A stretch of 64,000 bases of DNA from CAZBXD01 sp965216395. Its GTDB lineage: Bacteria > Pseudomonadota > Alphaproteobacteria > Micavibrionales > SZUA-601. Of this stretch, positions 26,897-35,450 are shown piece after piece; the first letter of the stretch is position 1, and each line of letters begins with the position of its first letter. The position numbers and the translations under genes were made by a program. The DNA is taken from positions 1,426,001-1,490,000 of the forward strand of contig OZ244156.1 in NCBI GenBank assembly GCA_965216395.1. The letters are read 5' to 3'. A model generated the notes under the pieces. That model made no database searches and was not told the DNA's origin. It saw only the letters and a program-made list of their open reading frames with translations.

Positions 26897-26925
26897 TTGA
26901 CATAAGGGTGTTTTTATTTTATTGA
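26897..26925 (+). promoter_or_regulatory. TTGACATA promoter for 26961 gene
   Basis: TTGACA at 26897-26902, 17 nt, then TATTGA. It starts at the end of the hsp20 terminator T-run. Confidence 0.5.
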
Positions 26926-26960
26926 TTGAAGAAGAAATTATTAAAAAAGTAAATTAAAAC

Positions 26961-27272
26961 ATGAACAGCAACAGCAAAATTTTTTTTGGAATTACGTTAT
27001 TTACATCTTTCTTGCTTTTTACACCTGTCCTTATTGCTTCACATCACCAAAAGAAAAAAGATCAGATAAATAAACTAAAAACAAAGTTTGAAGAAGAAAC
27101 CAAACACCTCACTCAAAAAACATCCGATGGGACAGAATATATCCCCCTTGAACAAGCGGATAGTTTATTTAATTTGCAAGATTATTACAAAGACGTGCAA
27201 GAAAACCGCAAAATCGTCACCGAAAAAGAAACCACAACCCACCAAATAACAACTGTGGGGTATAGCTATTAG
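26961..27272 (+). CDS. Small membrane-anchored hypothetical protein
   Basis: 103 residues with one N-terminal hydrophobic helix (about 7-26) and a charged, helical, Lys/Glu/Thr-rich remainder that is probably periplasmic or a cytoplasmic coil. It has its own TTGACATA promoter, but no clear Shine-Dalgarno precedes the ATG. Function unknown. It stands alone between hsp20 and another orphan with a separate promoter. Confidence 0.65.
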   Translation: MNSNSKIFFGITLFTSFLLFTPVLIASHHQKKKDQINKLKTKFEEETKHLTQKTSDGTEYIPLEQADSLFNLQDYYKDVQENRKIVTEKETTTHQITTVGYSY

Positions 27273-27291
27273 GCCAAAACGAGTACTTTAT

Positions 27292-27320
27292 TGACATAGA
27301 ATTTAATTATTAGTAGGTAT
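27292..27320 (+). promoter_or_regulatory. TTGACATA promoter for 27326 gene
   Basis: TTGACA at 27292-27297 with TAGGTA 17 nt on. The ATG is 28 nt after the -35, so the transcript may have little or no leader. Confidence 0.4.
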
Positions 27321-27325
27321 AGGAT

Positions 27326-27721
27326 ATGACAGATAAGAACGAATTAGATAAAAGTACGGAAAGATTAAAACAACTTTTGCAAGAAAAGAATGGTGATGAC
27401 GCCTCTCTTCTTGGGTTTTCTTTCGAAACATATTTTGAGACATTAAAAACAATTACCAATGCAGAAGTTCTTGATTTTACGTCAAAAAAGCTCCAAGAAA
27501 AAATGGCCGAAATTGACAACGCGGATCAATACTCACAAGAGGGGTTGTGTGTACGCGTGAATATGATGAATCTTGGAATGGCAGTAATGACAGAAAGTTT
27601 TACAGGCCAAGAGAATATAGAAGACAAAAATAAAATATTCCAGGAGCTTCGAGAAGACTTAGAACCTTTTATTGCCTATGAAGAAAAGAAGAAACAACAA
27701 CAAAAGCCTTTATGGAATTAA
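27326..27721 (+). CDS. Hypothetical protein
   Basis: 131 residues, highly charged, predicted all-helical and soluble, with two central methionine-rich helices (NMMNLGMAVMTE). No motif was recognised. The gene is convergent with an M20 peptidase gene 10 nt away. Its promoter lies unusually close to the start codon. Function unknown. Confidence 0.68.
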   Translation: MTDKNELDKSTERLKQLLQEKNGDDASLLGFSFETYFETLKTITNAEVLDFTSKKLQEKMAEIDNADQYSQEGLCVRVNMMNLGMAVMTESFTGQENIEDKNKIFQELREDLEPFIAYEEKKKQQQKPLWN

Positions 27722-27731
27722 AAACTTAGCT

Positions 27732-29099
27732 TTATTCCCCAGCAAAAATCTGATGGAAATGGGCGATGGTTTCAATCCCTTTGAGGAAGTTTTCCACGCC
27801 AAAATTTTCATCCGGCGAATGAATCGCATCACTTTCTAAACCAAAGCCGGCCAAAATTACTGGCGTATCTAAAACCTCTTGAAAAATTGAAACAACGGGA
27901 ATACTGCCCCCCTCTTTGGTCGGGATTGGCGTTTTTCCCCAGACGATTTCATAGGCTTTTTCGGCCGCCTGATACGCTTTTGAATCAACTGAAACAGCGC
28001 TGGCCGGTGCAGTATTTTCGCGCCCCGTTACGTCTAAGACCATAGTTGATGGCGTGAGTTCTTTTAAGTAATCAATCACCCTATCTTTGATGTTTTTATA
28101 ATCTTGTCCAGGCACTAAGCGAAAGGTAAATTTCGCATGCGCCTTAGACGGGAGGACGGTTTTACCGCCTTCGCCCGTATAGCCACCCCACATGCCATTG
28201 ACCTCCAATGTGGGGCGAATGCCCATCCGTTCAATCGTGGTATATCCGGCTTCACCAAAAACATCCTTAATCTCTAACTCCGCCTTATAATCTTCTAAAT
28301 CAAACGGGCGGGCATTGATCATGGCCCGTTCTTCCTTACTCAATTCTTTGATCCCATCATAAAATCCAGGAACGGTCACACGTCCGTCTTCATCATGCAA
28401 TTTGGCAATGATCGCGGCCAATTCATGCAACGGATTAGCCACCGCCCCGCCATAATGGCCCGAATGTAAATCCCGATTAGGGCCCGTAAGCGTGATATTC
28501 ACGCCACCAATCCCGCGTAAACCCGTACAGATGGACGGAATATCATTGGCGATCATTGATGTATCAGAAATCAGGACGGTATCACAAGCCAGTTTTTCTT
28601 GATAGTGATCAATAAATTTCGGCAAATTGGGGGAGCCAACTTCCTCTTCGCCCTCATAGAGAAATTTCACATTACAAGGCAGGTCACCCAGCGCCTTTAG
28701 TGTTTCGACCGCTTTGATATGGATATAACCCTGTCCCTTATCATCATCGGCACCGCGGGCATAAATTTTGCCATCACGGATTTCGGGTTCAAACGGGGGC
28801 GATGTCCAAAGATCAAGCGGATCGGCGGGTTGCACATCATAATGACCATAAATCAAAATCGTTTTTTTATGGGGGTCGATTTCGGTTTCGCCATAAACAA
28901 TTGGATGCCCATCCGTTGCGATAATTTCCGCCGTGACCGCGCCCGCTTTTAACATTGCTTGTTGATAAAATTGGGCCATTGCCATCATATGCGACTGATA
29001 GGCGCGATCAGCACTCACCGATGGAATACGCAGCGCGTCAAAAAGTTCCTCTAAAAAACGGCTTTGATTTTCGGTGATATAATTTTTAATGGACGTCAT
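27732..29099 (-). CDS. M20 family metallopeptidase (dipeptidase type)
   Basis: Zinc-dependent amino- or dipeptidase of about 455 residues. Metal-site motifs are HYDVQPADP (first His and nearby Asp), GADDDKGQ (bridging Asp), EGEEEVGS (catalytic Glu and ligand Glu) and the distal His near AIHSPDE. The dimerisation insert is in the middle. This arrangement is that of the CNDP/PepV-like group. I chose 29099 because AAAGGA lies ten bases upstream; an in-frame start at 29135 has no such site. There is no signal peptide, so it is cytoplasmic peptide degradation. Confidence 0.93.
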   Translation of the reverse strand: MTSIKNYITENQSRFLEELFDALRIPSVSADRAYQSHMMAMAQFYQQAMLKAGAVTAEIIATDGHPIVYGETEIDPHKKTILIYGHYDVQPADPLDLWTSPPFEPEIRDGKIYARGADDDKGQGYIHIKAVETLKALGDLPCNVKFLYEGEEEVGSPNLPKFIDHYQEKLACDTVLISDTSMIANDIPSICTGLRGIGGVNITLTGPNRDLHSGHYGGAVANPLHELAAIIAKLHDEDGRVTVPGFYDGIKELSKEERAMINARPFDLEDYKAELEIKDVFGEAGYTTIERMGIRPTLEVNGMWGGYTGEGGKTVLPSKAHAKFTFRLVPGQDYKNIKDRVIDYLKELTPSTMVLDVTGRENTAPASAVSVDSKAYQAAEKAYEIVWGKTPIPTKEGGSIPVVSIFQEVLDTPVILAGFGLESDAIHSPDENFGVENFLKGIETIAHFHQIFAGE

Positions 29100-29128
29100 A
29101 AAACGGGCTTCCTTTATTGGGGTTATTA

Positions 29129-29157
29129 TTGACATATAATATGGATAATATTATGTT
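29129..29157 (+). promoter_or_regulatory. TTGACATA promoter for 29208 gene
   Basis: TTGACA (29129-29134), 17 nt, TATGTT (29152-29157). The same -35/-10 pair recurs at 43599-43627 and 43662-43689. Confidence 0.65.
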
Positions 29158-29207
29158 GCGTTTAAGTATAATATGAATCGCAAAAATTGATAAAGGGGAA
29201 AAGCGTC

Positions 29208-30020
29208 ATGGCTCAGGTTCGACCCGTGCTTAAAAAAGCCCATAATTACCAATCAGACATGACAATCCCCAGTGAGAAAATTATCCCATTTTATGATACG
29301 GTTAAGCTAAACGCCTTAGGTGTTTCAACAAAAATATTTCAAAATCTTGCTGATGATTTTAAACTTAAGAATATATCTTCCAAAGCGCCACATAGAAACG
29401 CGGCGCTATTTGCTGATACTGTGATTAAAATTTCAATTTTTGAAATTCAATATCATAATTTAATTTACACCGCGCAACCGATTATTGAAATAAATGAAGA
29501 TGGTCAAAACGCACGAATGAGCACCATGGTCTCATTGAATGAAACCATTGAAGCCAATAAAGGTGATCTAAAACAGTATAAAGCCAAACAAGAAAAAATC
29601 GCTGATTTATGTTGCAATGCAATGGCAGATTTTTACCAAGACATGTTGGAAAAAAATTTTAAATTTGAAGCAGAAAAAACAAAAGCCTTCAATATTTGGT
29701 CGATGGGCGTGAATGATAAAAATTTATTCCATTTAACACGTCAAGAGAATTGGGAAGAACAAACAGATACACATAAATATTACGAAAAACTCTATAACCA
29801 AAACAAAGCGTTTGTGACATCAATTGACAATCCCAAATTGACCCAAGACCTATATGCATCAGGTGAAACCAATCAACCGCTAACCACAAAGGCGATATGG
29901 GTGCTTAATCATAAATCAACAACCCAGTTGAATGCTACGGGATTAATCTGTGATCTCCCAGGCGAAAGAAATATGGCACAGATAGCCGTAAATCAAATCA
30001 GTCCTTTTATCATACGTTGA
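29208..30020 (+). CDS. Hypothetical protein
   Basis: 270 residues, soluble, no signal peptide. The start at 29208 is supported by AAAGGGG ten bases upstream. A TTG at 29187 in frame lies before that site and is less likely. The middle contains helical segments with paired cysteines (DLCCNAMADFYQD), and the C-terminal half mixes strands and helices. No similarity to a named family was recognised. It is convergent with a membrane-protein gene 10 nt away. Confidence 0.72.
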   Translation: MAQVRPVLKKAHNYQSDMTIPSEKIIPFYDTVKLNALGVSTKIFQNLADDFKLKNISSKAPHRNAALFADTVIKISIFEIQYHNLIYTAQPIIEINEDGQNARMSTMVSLNETIEANKGDLKQYKAKQEKIADLCCNAMADFYQDMLEKNFKFEAEKTKAFNIWSMGVNDKNLFHLTRQENWEEQTDTHKYYEKLYNQNKAFVTSIDNPKLTQDLYASGETNQPLTTKAIWVLNHKSTTQLNATGLICDLPGERNMAQIAVNQISPFIIR

Positions 30021-30030
30021 ATAAAACGCA

Positions 30031-30573
30031 TCACGTCAGATACGCCATATACGCAAAAACACCCGTCACCCACAAGGCGCTGAGGCCAAAAATTATAATC
30101 GAAGCGCGACCATGTAAAATCGCCTTTTCACGAAACATATTCCCACGACTAGCCAAGGCTTCGTTATATTTGTAATAAGGGGTACGGTATTTTTTACCAT
30201 CTTCAAACAAAACAGGTTTTTCTTTTTTGACCGCTTCGTTAAAATAGGCCATGTAATAATCTTCTTTGAAAAAATCGAAAATAGCACAGCGAAGAGCGGC
30301 AAAAAAGCTGAGCAGAAAACCTAAAATACTTACAACCATCAGATCATCAAAAAATCGATTATACACCACATAATCGGCAAAAATATCCGTGCCGAGAAAG
30401 GTCATTAAAACAATTACGGCCGTCCCGTTCATTAACGCCATTAATCGGATTAAAAAAAACGCATAATTTGCAAGATTGCCATTATGGCGCCCCACTTCAC
30501 GGTCTCTCTCAATTTGAAATTCTTGAAGGATTTTATCATATTCGGGATGTCTTTTCAGTTTTGGTTTGGCCAT
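30031..30573 (-). CDS. Hypothetical membrane protein
   Basis: 180 residues with three predicted transmembrane helices: two adjacent ones (about 37-60 and 78-96) and one at the C-terminus (about 155-177). A charged cytoplasmic segment of about 60 residues lies between the second and third. No motif of a transporter or enzyme is apparent. The start follows an AAAGAA-type site. It is divergent from queG. Confidence 0.72.
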   Translation of the reverse strand: MAKPKLKRHPEYDKILQEFQIERDREVGRHNGNLANYAFFLIRLMALMNGTAVIVLMTFLGTDIFADYVVYNRFFDDLMVVSILGFLLSFFAALRCAIFDFFKEDYYMAYFNEAVKKEKPVLFEDGKKYRTPYYKYNEALASRGNMFREKAILHGRASIIIFGLSALWVTGVFAYMAYLT

Positions 30574-30625
30574 GTTTAATCCATTCTTTCTTTAATAAAA
30601 TGATCATTTCCAGTATAACCATCAC

Positions 30626-31681
30626 ATGACTATCAATCCAGATCAAATAAAAGGCAACACGATCAAGGCCGCCATCAAAGCCAAAGGGAAAGAGATTGGT
30701 TTTGATGATCTTCGCGTTGGGCCACCGCTGGATTTATCCGATAAATTGGATACGTGGTTGGCCAAAGGATATCATGGCACCATGGATTGGTTGGCGCGCA
30801 ATCCAGAAATCCGCGCCAGTGCTAAAGCCATGTGGCCAGAGGTGCAATCAATTATTGCCGTAGGCCTCAATTACGGGCCTGATCATAATCCCTTGCCCGA
30901 AATGGAGGACACATCATCGGGTTATATTTCTGTTTATGCGCGCGGCGATGATTATCATGATGTATTGAAGAAAAGACTGAAACAATTGGGGCGCTGGTTA
31001 GCGCAAACCTATGAATGTGAACTCAAAGTTTTTGTCGATACGGCGCCGGTGATGGAAAAACCCCATGCCCATGGTGCGGGTTTAGGATGGCAGGGCAAAC
31101 ACACCAATCTGGTTTCACGTAGCCACGGTTCCTATTTATTTTTAGGCATTATTTACACCACGCTTAAACTCCCCTTTGACGAGGAAGAAACCGATCATTG
31201 TGGGTCATGTCGAAAATGTTTGGATATTTGCCCCACCAAGGCTTTTCCCCAACCCTATGTTTTGGATGCACGCCGATGTATTTCTTATCTGACCATTGAA
31301 CATAAGGGCTCCATCCCGATGGAATTCCGTAAAGCCATGGGTAATCGGATTTATGGCTGTGATGATTGCTTGGCCGTGTGTCCATGGAATAAATTTGCCA
31401 CCCAAGCGACAGAAGCGAAATTCCATCATCGTGAGAATTTAACCGCCCCGCGTTTAAAAACCCTCGCCCAATTAGATGATACAAATTTTCGGGCGATGTT
31501 TAAAAAATCACCCATCAAACGTATTGGTCGGGATCGTTTTGTCCGTAATGTCTTAATCGCGATTGGCAATAGTCATGACGCCGATCTGATTCCCGTGGCC
31601 ACACAATTGACACGAGACCCCAATCCAATCATTGCCGAAACCGCGCACTGGGCGGTAGAGGAATTAAAACAGATGGCTTAA
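30626..31681 (+). CDS. queG: Epoxyqueuosine reductase
   Basis: Cobalamin- and iron-sulfur-dependent enzyme that reduces epoxyqueuosine to queuosine in tRNA, the last step of that pathway. 351 residues. The active-site region VDTAPVMEKPHAHGAGLGW binds substrate and cofactor. Two 4Fe-4S clusters are supplied by CGSCRKCLDICP and CDDCLAVCP. A HEAT-like C-terminal helix pair (about 290-350) recognises tRNA. It stands alone with no other queuosine gene nearby. Confidence 0.96.
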   Translation: MTINPDQIKGNTIKAAIKAKGKEIGFDDLRVGPPLDLSDKLDTWLAKGYHGTMDWLARNPEIRASAKAMWPEVQSIIAVGLNYGPDHNPLPEMEDTSSGYISVYARGDDYHDVLKKRLKQLGRWLAQTYECELKVFVDTAPVMEKPHAHGAGLGWQGKHTNLVSRSHGSYLFLGIIYTTLKLPFDEEETDHCGSCRKCLDICPTKAFPQPYVLDARRCISYLTIEHKGSIPMEFRKAMGNRIYGCDDCLAVCPWNKFATQATEAKFHHRENLTAPRLKTLAQLDDTNFRAMFKKSPIKRIGRDRFVRNVLIAIGNSHDADLIPVATQLTRDPNPIIAETAHWAVEELKQMA

Positions 31682-31691
31682 ATTTTTAATA

Positions 31692-31720
31692 TTGACATAA
31701 CATGTGTAATAAGATAGCAT
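31692..31720 (+). promoter_or_regulatory. TTGACATA promoter for 31754 gene
   Basis: TTGACA at 31692-31697, 17 nt, TAGCAT at 31715-31720. Confidence 0.6.
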
Positions 31721-31753
31721 GGTCGAAGATTAATAAAATTTTGGAAACTAGAA

Positions 31754-32233
31754 GTGGCACAGCAAGAAGAAAAAAGATTTAATAGTAAAACCCCCCTTTT
31801 AATGCTTGAATTCATAGCAGGTACGAGTATTTGTGTTGGTTTTATTGCTGATCAAAGTTTTAAAGTTCTAAGCGAATCCTATAATGATAGAGAATTCTAT
31901 AATACGGTAATACAAAAAGCTGAATTAAAGATTTTAGAATCTGAAGCAAGTATCGAAAATACAAAAAACATAAACCTTATTAAATATTACAAAGAAAATA
32001 TTAGTGTTAGCAAAGAGGTTATAAATATTGCTCAGAACAATATTAATCCACTAACCGACACCTACCATAATACAGCCATCTTGACTAGCGTAGCTATTGG
32101 TATTGCGATATCTGGGATGCTTCTCAAAGAGTTTAGTGAAAATATCCTTGGTGCTACTGATAAACTCAACAAAGACGTTGTAAATTTCATTACCGCGCCA
32201 TTTAGGAAAAAATCTAACACACCAAAACCATAG
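31754..32233 (+). CDS. Hypothetical protein with two membrane helices and a coiled coil
   Basis: 159 residues, GTG start. A hydrophobic segment near the N-terminus (about 15-32) and another at about 115-131 flank a charged helical stretch likely to form a periplasmic coil, which gives a hairpin topology. The basic C-terminus (RKKSNTPKP) would be cytoplasmic. No family was recognised. The gene has its own TTGACATA promoter, and the ribosome site is poor (GGAAAC). Confidence 0.65.
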   Translation: MAQQEEKRFNSKTPLLMLEFIAGTSICVGFIADQSFKVLSESYNDREFYNTVIQKAELKILESEASIENTKNINLIKYYKENISVSKEVINIAQNNINPLTDTYHNTAILTSVAIGIAISGMLLKEFSENILGATDKLNKDVVNFITAPFRKKSNTPKP

Positions 32234-32250
32234 TTTTAAAAACTCTCAAT

Positions 32251-32925
32251 TTACTTTTTCCTATTAAATAAGGGAAAAGCAAGCAATCCGCTTAAAAATC
32301 CGCCAATATGTGCCAGCCAGGCGACGCTGATACTGGGGTCATCGACCACACCAATCAAGCCAAAAACGATATTAATACCGACCCAAATGATGGTGATGGG
32401 CATTAATCCGCGCCATCCGGGTTTGAAACGACCCATATTTTGCATGATCCGTAAGATGACACCAAAGAGACCACTAATCGCCGCGGAGGCGCCCACCACC
32501 GGCACCATAGATTGTGGATAGGCCACAAAATGGGTAACCACGCCCGCCAAGCCACAGATCACAAAAAGACCGAGCAGTTTTTGACCGCCCATAGAACGCT
32601 CCACCGCTGTACCAAAAGCAAGTAACGACATCGTATTAAGTAAAAAATGTGTCCAGCCAATATGTAACCCCATATAGGTAAACATCGTCATGATATTAAT
32701 CCCCAACAAAGATGGTGTCAGATTGGACAGATCACTTAAACGATGGGGAATAAAACCGACCGCATAGACAAAAAAGAGATCCTGTTGCGGCGTCAAAACA
32801 CAAACCCGTATCAAATGAATCAGGGCTAAGATGGCCATTAGAATCCCCGTCACCCGCGGAATATTGAACAATGGCTCATGCGGGATTGGTTGATTATTTT
32901 TATCTTCTCTTTGATTATCCACCAT
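32251..32925 (-). CDS. Rhomboid family intramembrane serine protease
   Basis: 224 residues with six predicted membrane helices. The catalytic dyad is Ser147 in GASAAISG and His206 in AHIGGFLSG, with the oxyanion-stabilising Asn97 in HFLLNTMSLLAFG. The usual Gly after the active serine is Ala here (GASA rather than GASG). The loop-1 WR motif is not evident. Substrates are unknown. The gene starts 5 nt after the TetR gene, so the two form one transcript. Confidence 0.92.
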   Translation of the reverse strand: MVDNQREDKNNQPIPHEPLFNIPRVTGILMAILALIHLIRVCVLTPQQDLFFVYAVGFIPHRLSDLSNLTPSLLGINIMTMFTYMGLHIGWTHFLLNTMSLLAFGTAVERSMGGQKLLGLFVICGLAGVVTHFVAYPQSMVPVVGASAAISGLFGVILRIMQNMGRFKPGWRGLMPITIIWVGINIVFGLIGVVDDPSISVAWLAHIGGFLSGLLAFPLFNRKK

Positions 32926-32930
32926 TTTTT

Positions 32931-33482
32931 TTAGGCTCTTTTTAAAATATCTTTGACCAAATTCATCGTGTCAAAAGGCGGTGCTTTTTGCATCACTTGC
33001 ACCGCCGACATCAACCCTTCAAAAATAATAAAAAGTTTATAGGAGAGTGTGTCGGGGTCGGCCACACCCATTTCTTGGGCGAGTGAATAAAACATCCCCA
33101 ATTCCCATTTTTTGAATTTTTGACACGATTGAATGATCGCCGTGTCTTTATCGGCAAATTCGCTCACCGCACTGACCACTAAACATCCGCAAAATTTTGG
33201 CTTAGAGAATTTAATATTAATGTAATCAAAAATAGCGATCACTTTATCTTGTGGAGATTTTGGCCGTGCTAAAATAACGCGCATATCACGTTTGAACTGA
33301 TCACGATACTGATCCATCACAGCCACGATCAGATCATTTTTACTAGGAAAATATTTGTACAAAGTGCGTTTAGATACTTTGGCATGGGCCAAAATCATAT
33401 CGATTCCCGTCGCGTAAAAGCCATTTTCACTAAACAACGCGGATGCGGTATCAATAATTTGTTGTTCTTTGGTTTTTTGCAT
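32931..33482 (-). CDS. TetR/AcrR family transcriptional regulator
   Basis: 183 residues. The N-terminal helix-turn-helix reads IIDTASALFSENGFYATGID, then the recognition part VSKRTLYKYFPSKNDLI, which is classic TetR. The C-terminal ligand-binding domain contains a single free Cys pair around FCGCLVVSAV, reminiscent of the thiol-bearing regulators related to YcdC/NemR, so sensing of an electrophile or oxidant is possible. An 18-bp palindrome in the divergent promoter region is the probable operator, making control of the facing AhpD-like gene the likely function. Confidence 0.92.
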   Translation of the reverse strand: MQKTKEQQIIDTASALFSENGFYATGIDMILAHAKVSKRTLYKYFPSKNDLIVAVMDQYRDQFKRDMRVILARPKSPQDKVIAIFDYINIKFSKPKFCGCLVVSAVSEFADKDTAIIQSCQKFKKWELGMFYSLAQEMGVADPDTLSYKLFIIFEGLMSAVQVMQKAPPFDTMNLVKDILKRA

Positions 33483-33514
33483 GATTTTTATGTCAGTTTA
33501 TTCAGTCTGATTTA

Positions 33515-33542
33515 AGTATACGCAAATTCTACCCCATGTAAA
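33515..33542 (-). promoter_or_regulatory. Promoter for tetR-rhomboid unit
   Basis: Reading leftward, TTTACA at 33542-33537, 16 nt, then TATACT at 33520-33515. Confidence 0.55.
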
Positions 33543-33575
33543 CAGAATTGTGTACAAAAAGAAGCCGCTTATGCC

Positions 33576-33604
33576 TTGACAATATGTATACCGATCTGTA
33601 TACT
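33576..33604 (+). promoter_or_regulatory. Promoter of AhpD-like gene
   Basis: TTGACA (33576-33581), 17 nt, TATACT (33599-33604). Near-perfect, and overlapped by the palindromic operator. Confidence 0.78.
33586..33603. promoter_or_regulatory. Probable TetR-family operator
   Basis: GTATACCGATCTGTATAC is an 18-bp palindrome with a single mismatched pair. It covers the spacer and -10 of the AhpD-like promoter, where bound repressor would block RNA polymerase. Confidence 0.65.
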
Positions 33605-33641
33605 TTGATTCCAATAAACATTTAACCAAAGGATATTTATC

Positions 33642-34208
33642 ATGCCACGCATTCAACCCCTCACAAATCCAACAGGTCAATCGGCCGAGCTGCTTGAAAA
33701 TTTACGCAAAAATGTTGGTAAAGACCTCAATATTTTCACCACAATGGCGCATTCGCCCGCTGCTTTGAAAAGCTATATGGATTTTTCTGGGAATTTAAAA
33801 AATGGCGCTTTGGACGGACAGACTTTAGAAATTATTGCCTTAACATGTGCTGGTTACAATAAATGTAATTATTGCGCTTCGGCGCATAGTGTGATGGCGG
33901 AAAAAGCTGGATTGAACAAGGACCAAATTAAACATGCTTTGAACGGATCCTGTGATTGTAATGACCAAAGCAAAGCTGTGGTTAATTTCACAAAATCTCT
34001 GCTTAAAAACCATGGACAGGTGAATGATCAAGACGTTCAATCTGTTCAGGATGCTGGTTTTAATCAGCAACAGATCATTGAAATGATCGCCGCAACATCA
34101 TTGAACATTTTTACTAATTATTTTAACGAAGTCGCACAAACAGAGATTGATTTTCCAAAAGTTGAAACTTGTAATGACGAAACATGTGGATGTAAAAACG
34201 CCGCATAA
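33642..34208 (+). CDS. AhpD/carboxymuconolactone-decarboxylase-like protein
   Basis: 188 residues of the AhpD-like fold. The redox motif CNYCASAH gives Cys75, Cys78 and His82, preceded by Glu63, the set used by alkylhydroperoxidases of this family to reduce peroxides or act as disulfide reductases. The C-terminus carries an extra cysteine-rich tail (CNDETCGC) after a CDCND segment, which could bind metal or take part in thiol exchange. AAAGGA precedes the ATG. The divergent TetR gene and palindromic operator suggest induction by a stress or xenobiotic ligand. A strong terminator follows. Confidence 0.88.
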   Translation: MPRIQPLTNPTGQSAELLENLRKNVGKDLNIFTTMAHSPAALKSYMDFSGNLKNGALDGQTLEIIALTCAGYNKCNYCASAHSVMAEKAGLNKDQIKHALNGSCDCNDQSKAVVNFTKSLLKNHGQVNDQDVQSVQDAGFNQQQIIEMIAATSLNIFTNYFNEVAQTEIDFPKVETCNDETCGCKNAA

Positions 34209-34230
34209 TACAGGTTAAAAACTTTAAATT

Positions 34231-34262
34231 AAAAACAGGCGCTATAAAGCGCCTGTTTTTTT
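34231..34262 (+). terminator. Intrinsic terminator after AhpD-like gene
   Basis: A perfect 12-bp stem (AAAAACAGGCGC with GCGCCTGTTTTT) and a 6-nt loop. The A- and T-runs on both sides make it usable in either direction. Confidence 0.9.
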
Positions 34263-34289
34263 GCAATTATATCTGATATACACGCTCTT

Positions 34290-35450
34290 ATGCGTAATAT
34301 TAAACTGCTTTATATTTTTTCCTTCATGCGGCGGTTTCGTCTCTATGAAGCTTTTGCGATTGTTTATTACGCCGATATTGCTAATTCGTATACATTGGGG
34401 ATGTCGGTCTTTGCGATTCACGCGTTTTCAACCGCTTTGTTAGAGGTACCAACAGGTATTCTTTCAGATAAAATTGGGCGTAAGAAAACGCTGATTTTAT
34501 CGACTGTTTTTTATACAATTTCGACCCTGATTTTCGCACTGGCGCAAGATTATATTCATCTTGTTTTTGGGGCCGTATTTGTTGCTTTGGGATATTCAAC
34601 CATCAGCGGTACGGATAATGCTTTCATCTTTGAAATCTTGAAAAAAGAAAAAAAGCAACAGATGTATCATCAATATAAGGGCACCTATGATGCGCTCAGC
34701 AAAGGTGCCCTTTGCTTATCGGCCATGATGGGCGGTGGATTGGTCTTATTTTTACCCATTCGCGCCCTCTATTTTATAACCTGTGTAACAACCGCTTTAT
34801 CGGTTATTACGCTTTTTCCCTTAGAAGACATACAGCAAAAAACCGTGTCAAAAAGATCGGTGGGAACCTATCTGCATTATCTTTCTGCTTTGCGAAAGAT
34901 CCGCCGCAACATAAAACTCAAAAACCTGACCTTCGCACAAATCATCAGTATGGGTATCGGCAATGCCACATGGCGTTTTCGTGCCAGTTTTGTTAAAGTT
35001 TTTTGGCCCTTATGGGCGATTGGGGTTTTGGAAACCGCATCCCAAATATTTTCGGTGATCGGTTTTCACTGGGGTCATAAAATTATTGATCGATGGGGTC
35101 ATAAGAAACCGATTATTGGTCATGAATTAACCAACACATTGGCCATCGCTGCGGCGTTTTTGAGTAACTCCATTCTCTCGCCCGCCTTACTGGCGATTGC
35201 GAATTTGACCTATCCCTATAAAACCTTGGCGATGGATCATCTGTTTCAAAAATCTTTTGATAATCAAAAACGCGCCACGATGGGTTCTATCGTCAGTTTT
35301 GGGGGCAATCTCCTCTATGCGATTTTTGCCGTGATTATGGGCGGCGTGGCTGATCTTTACGGTGTCCCCACGGCCATATTGATCGCCGGTTTTACCCAGT
35401 TAAGCGCCCTGGTTTTCTATCAACGCGCCTTTAAAGATCATATGGTTTAA
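34290..35450 (+). CDS. MFS transporter
   Basis: Major facilitator superfamily permease, 386 residues, about twelve predicted membrane helices in two halves. The loop between helices 2 and 3 carries the family motif in GILSDKIGRKKTL. It resembles drug/solute antiporters in general layout, but the substrate is not deducible. It starts 28 nt after a strong terminator without an obvious ribosome site. Its 3' end overlaps the convergent symporter gene by 20 nt. Confidence 0.9.
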   Translation: MRNIKLLYIFSFMRRFRLYEAFAIVYYADIANSYTLGMSVFAIHAFSTALLEVPTGILSDKIGRKKTLILSTVFYTISTLIFALAQDYIHLVFGAVFVALGYSTISGTDNAFIFEILKKEKKQQMYHQYKGTYDALSKGALCLSAMMGGGLVLFLPIRALYFITCVTTALSVITLFPLEDIQQKTVSKRSVGTYLHYLSALRKIRRNIKLKNLTFAQIISMGIGNATWRFRASFVKVFWPLWAIGVLETASQIFSVIGFHWGHKIIDRWGHKKPIIGHELTNTLAIAAAFLSNSILSPALLAIANLTYPYKTLAMDHLFQKSFDNQKRATMGSIVSFGGNLLYAIFAVIMGGVADLYGVPTAILIAGFTQLSALVFYQRAFKDHMV

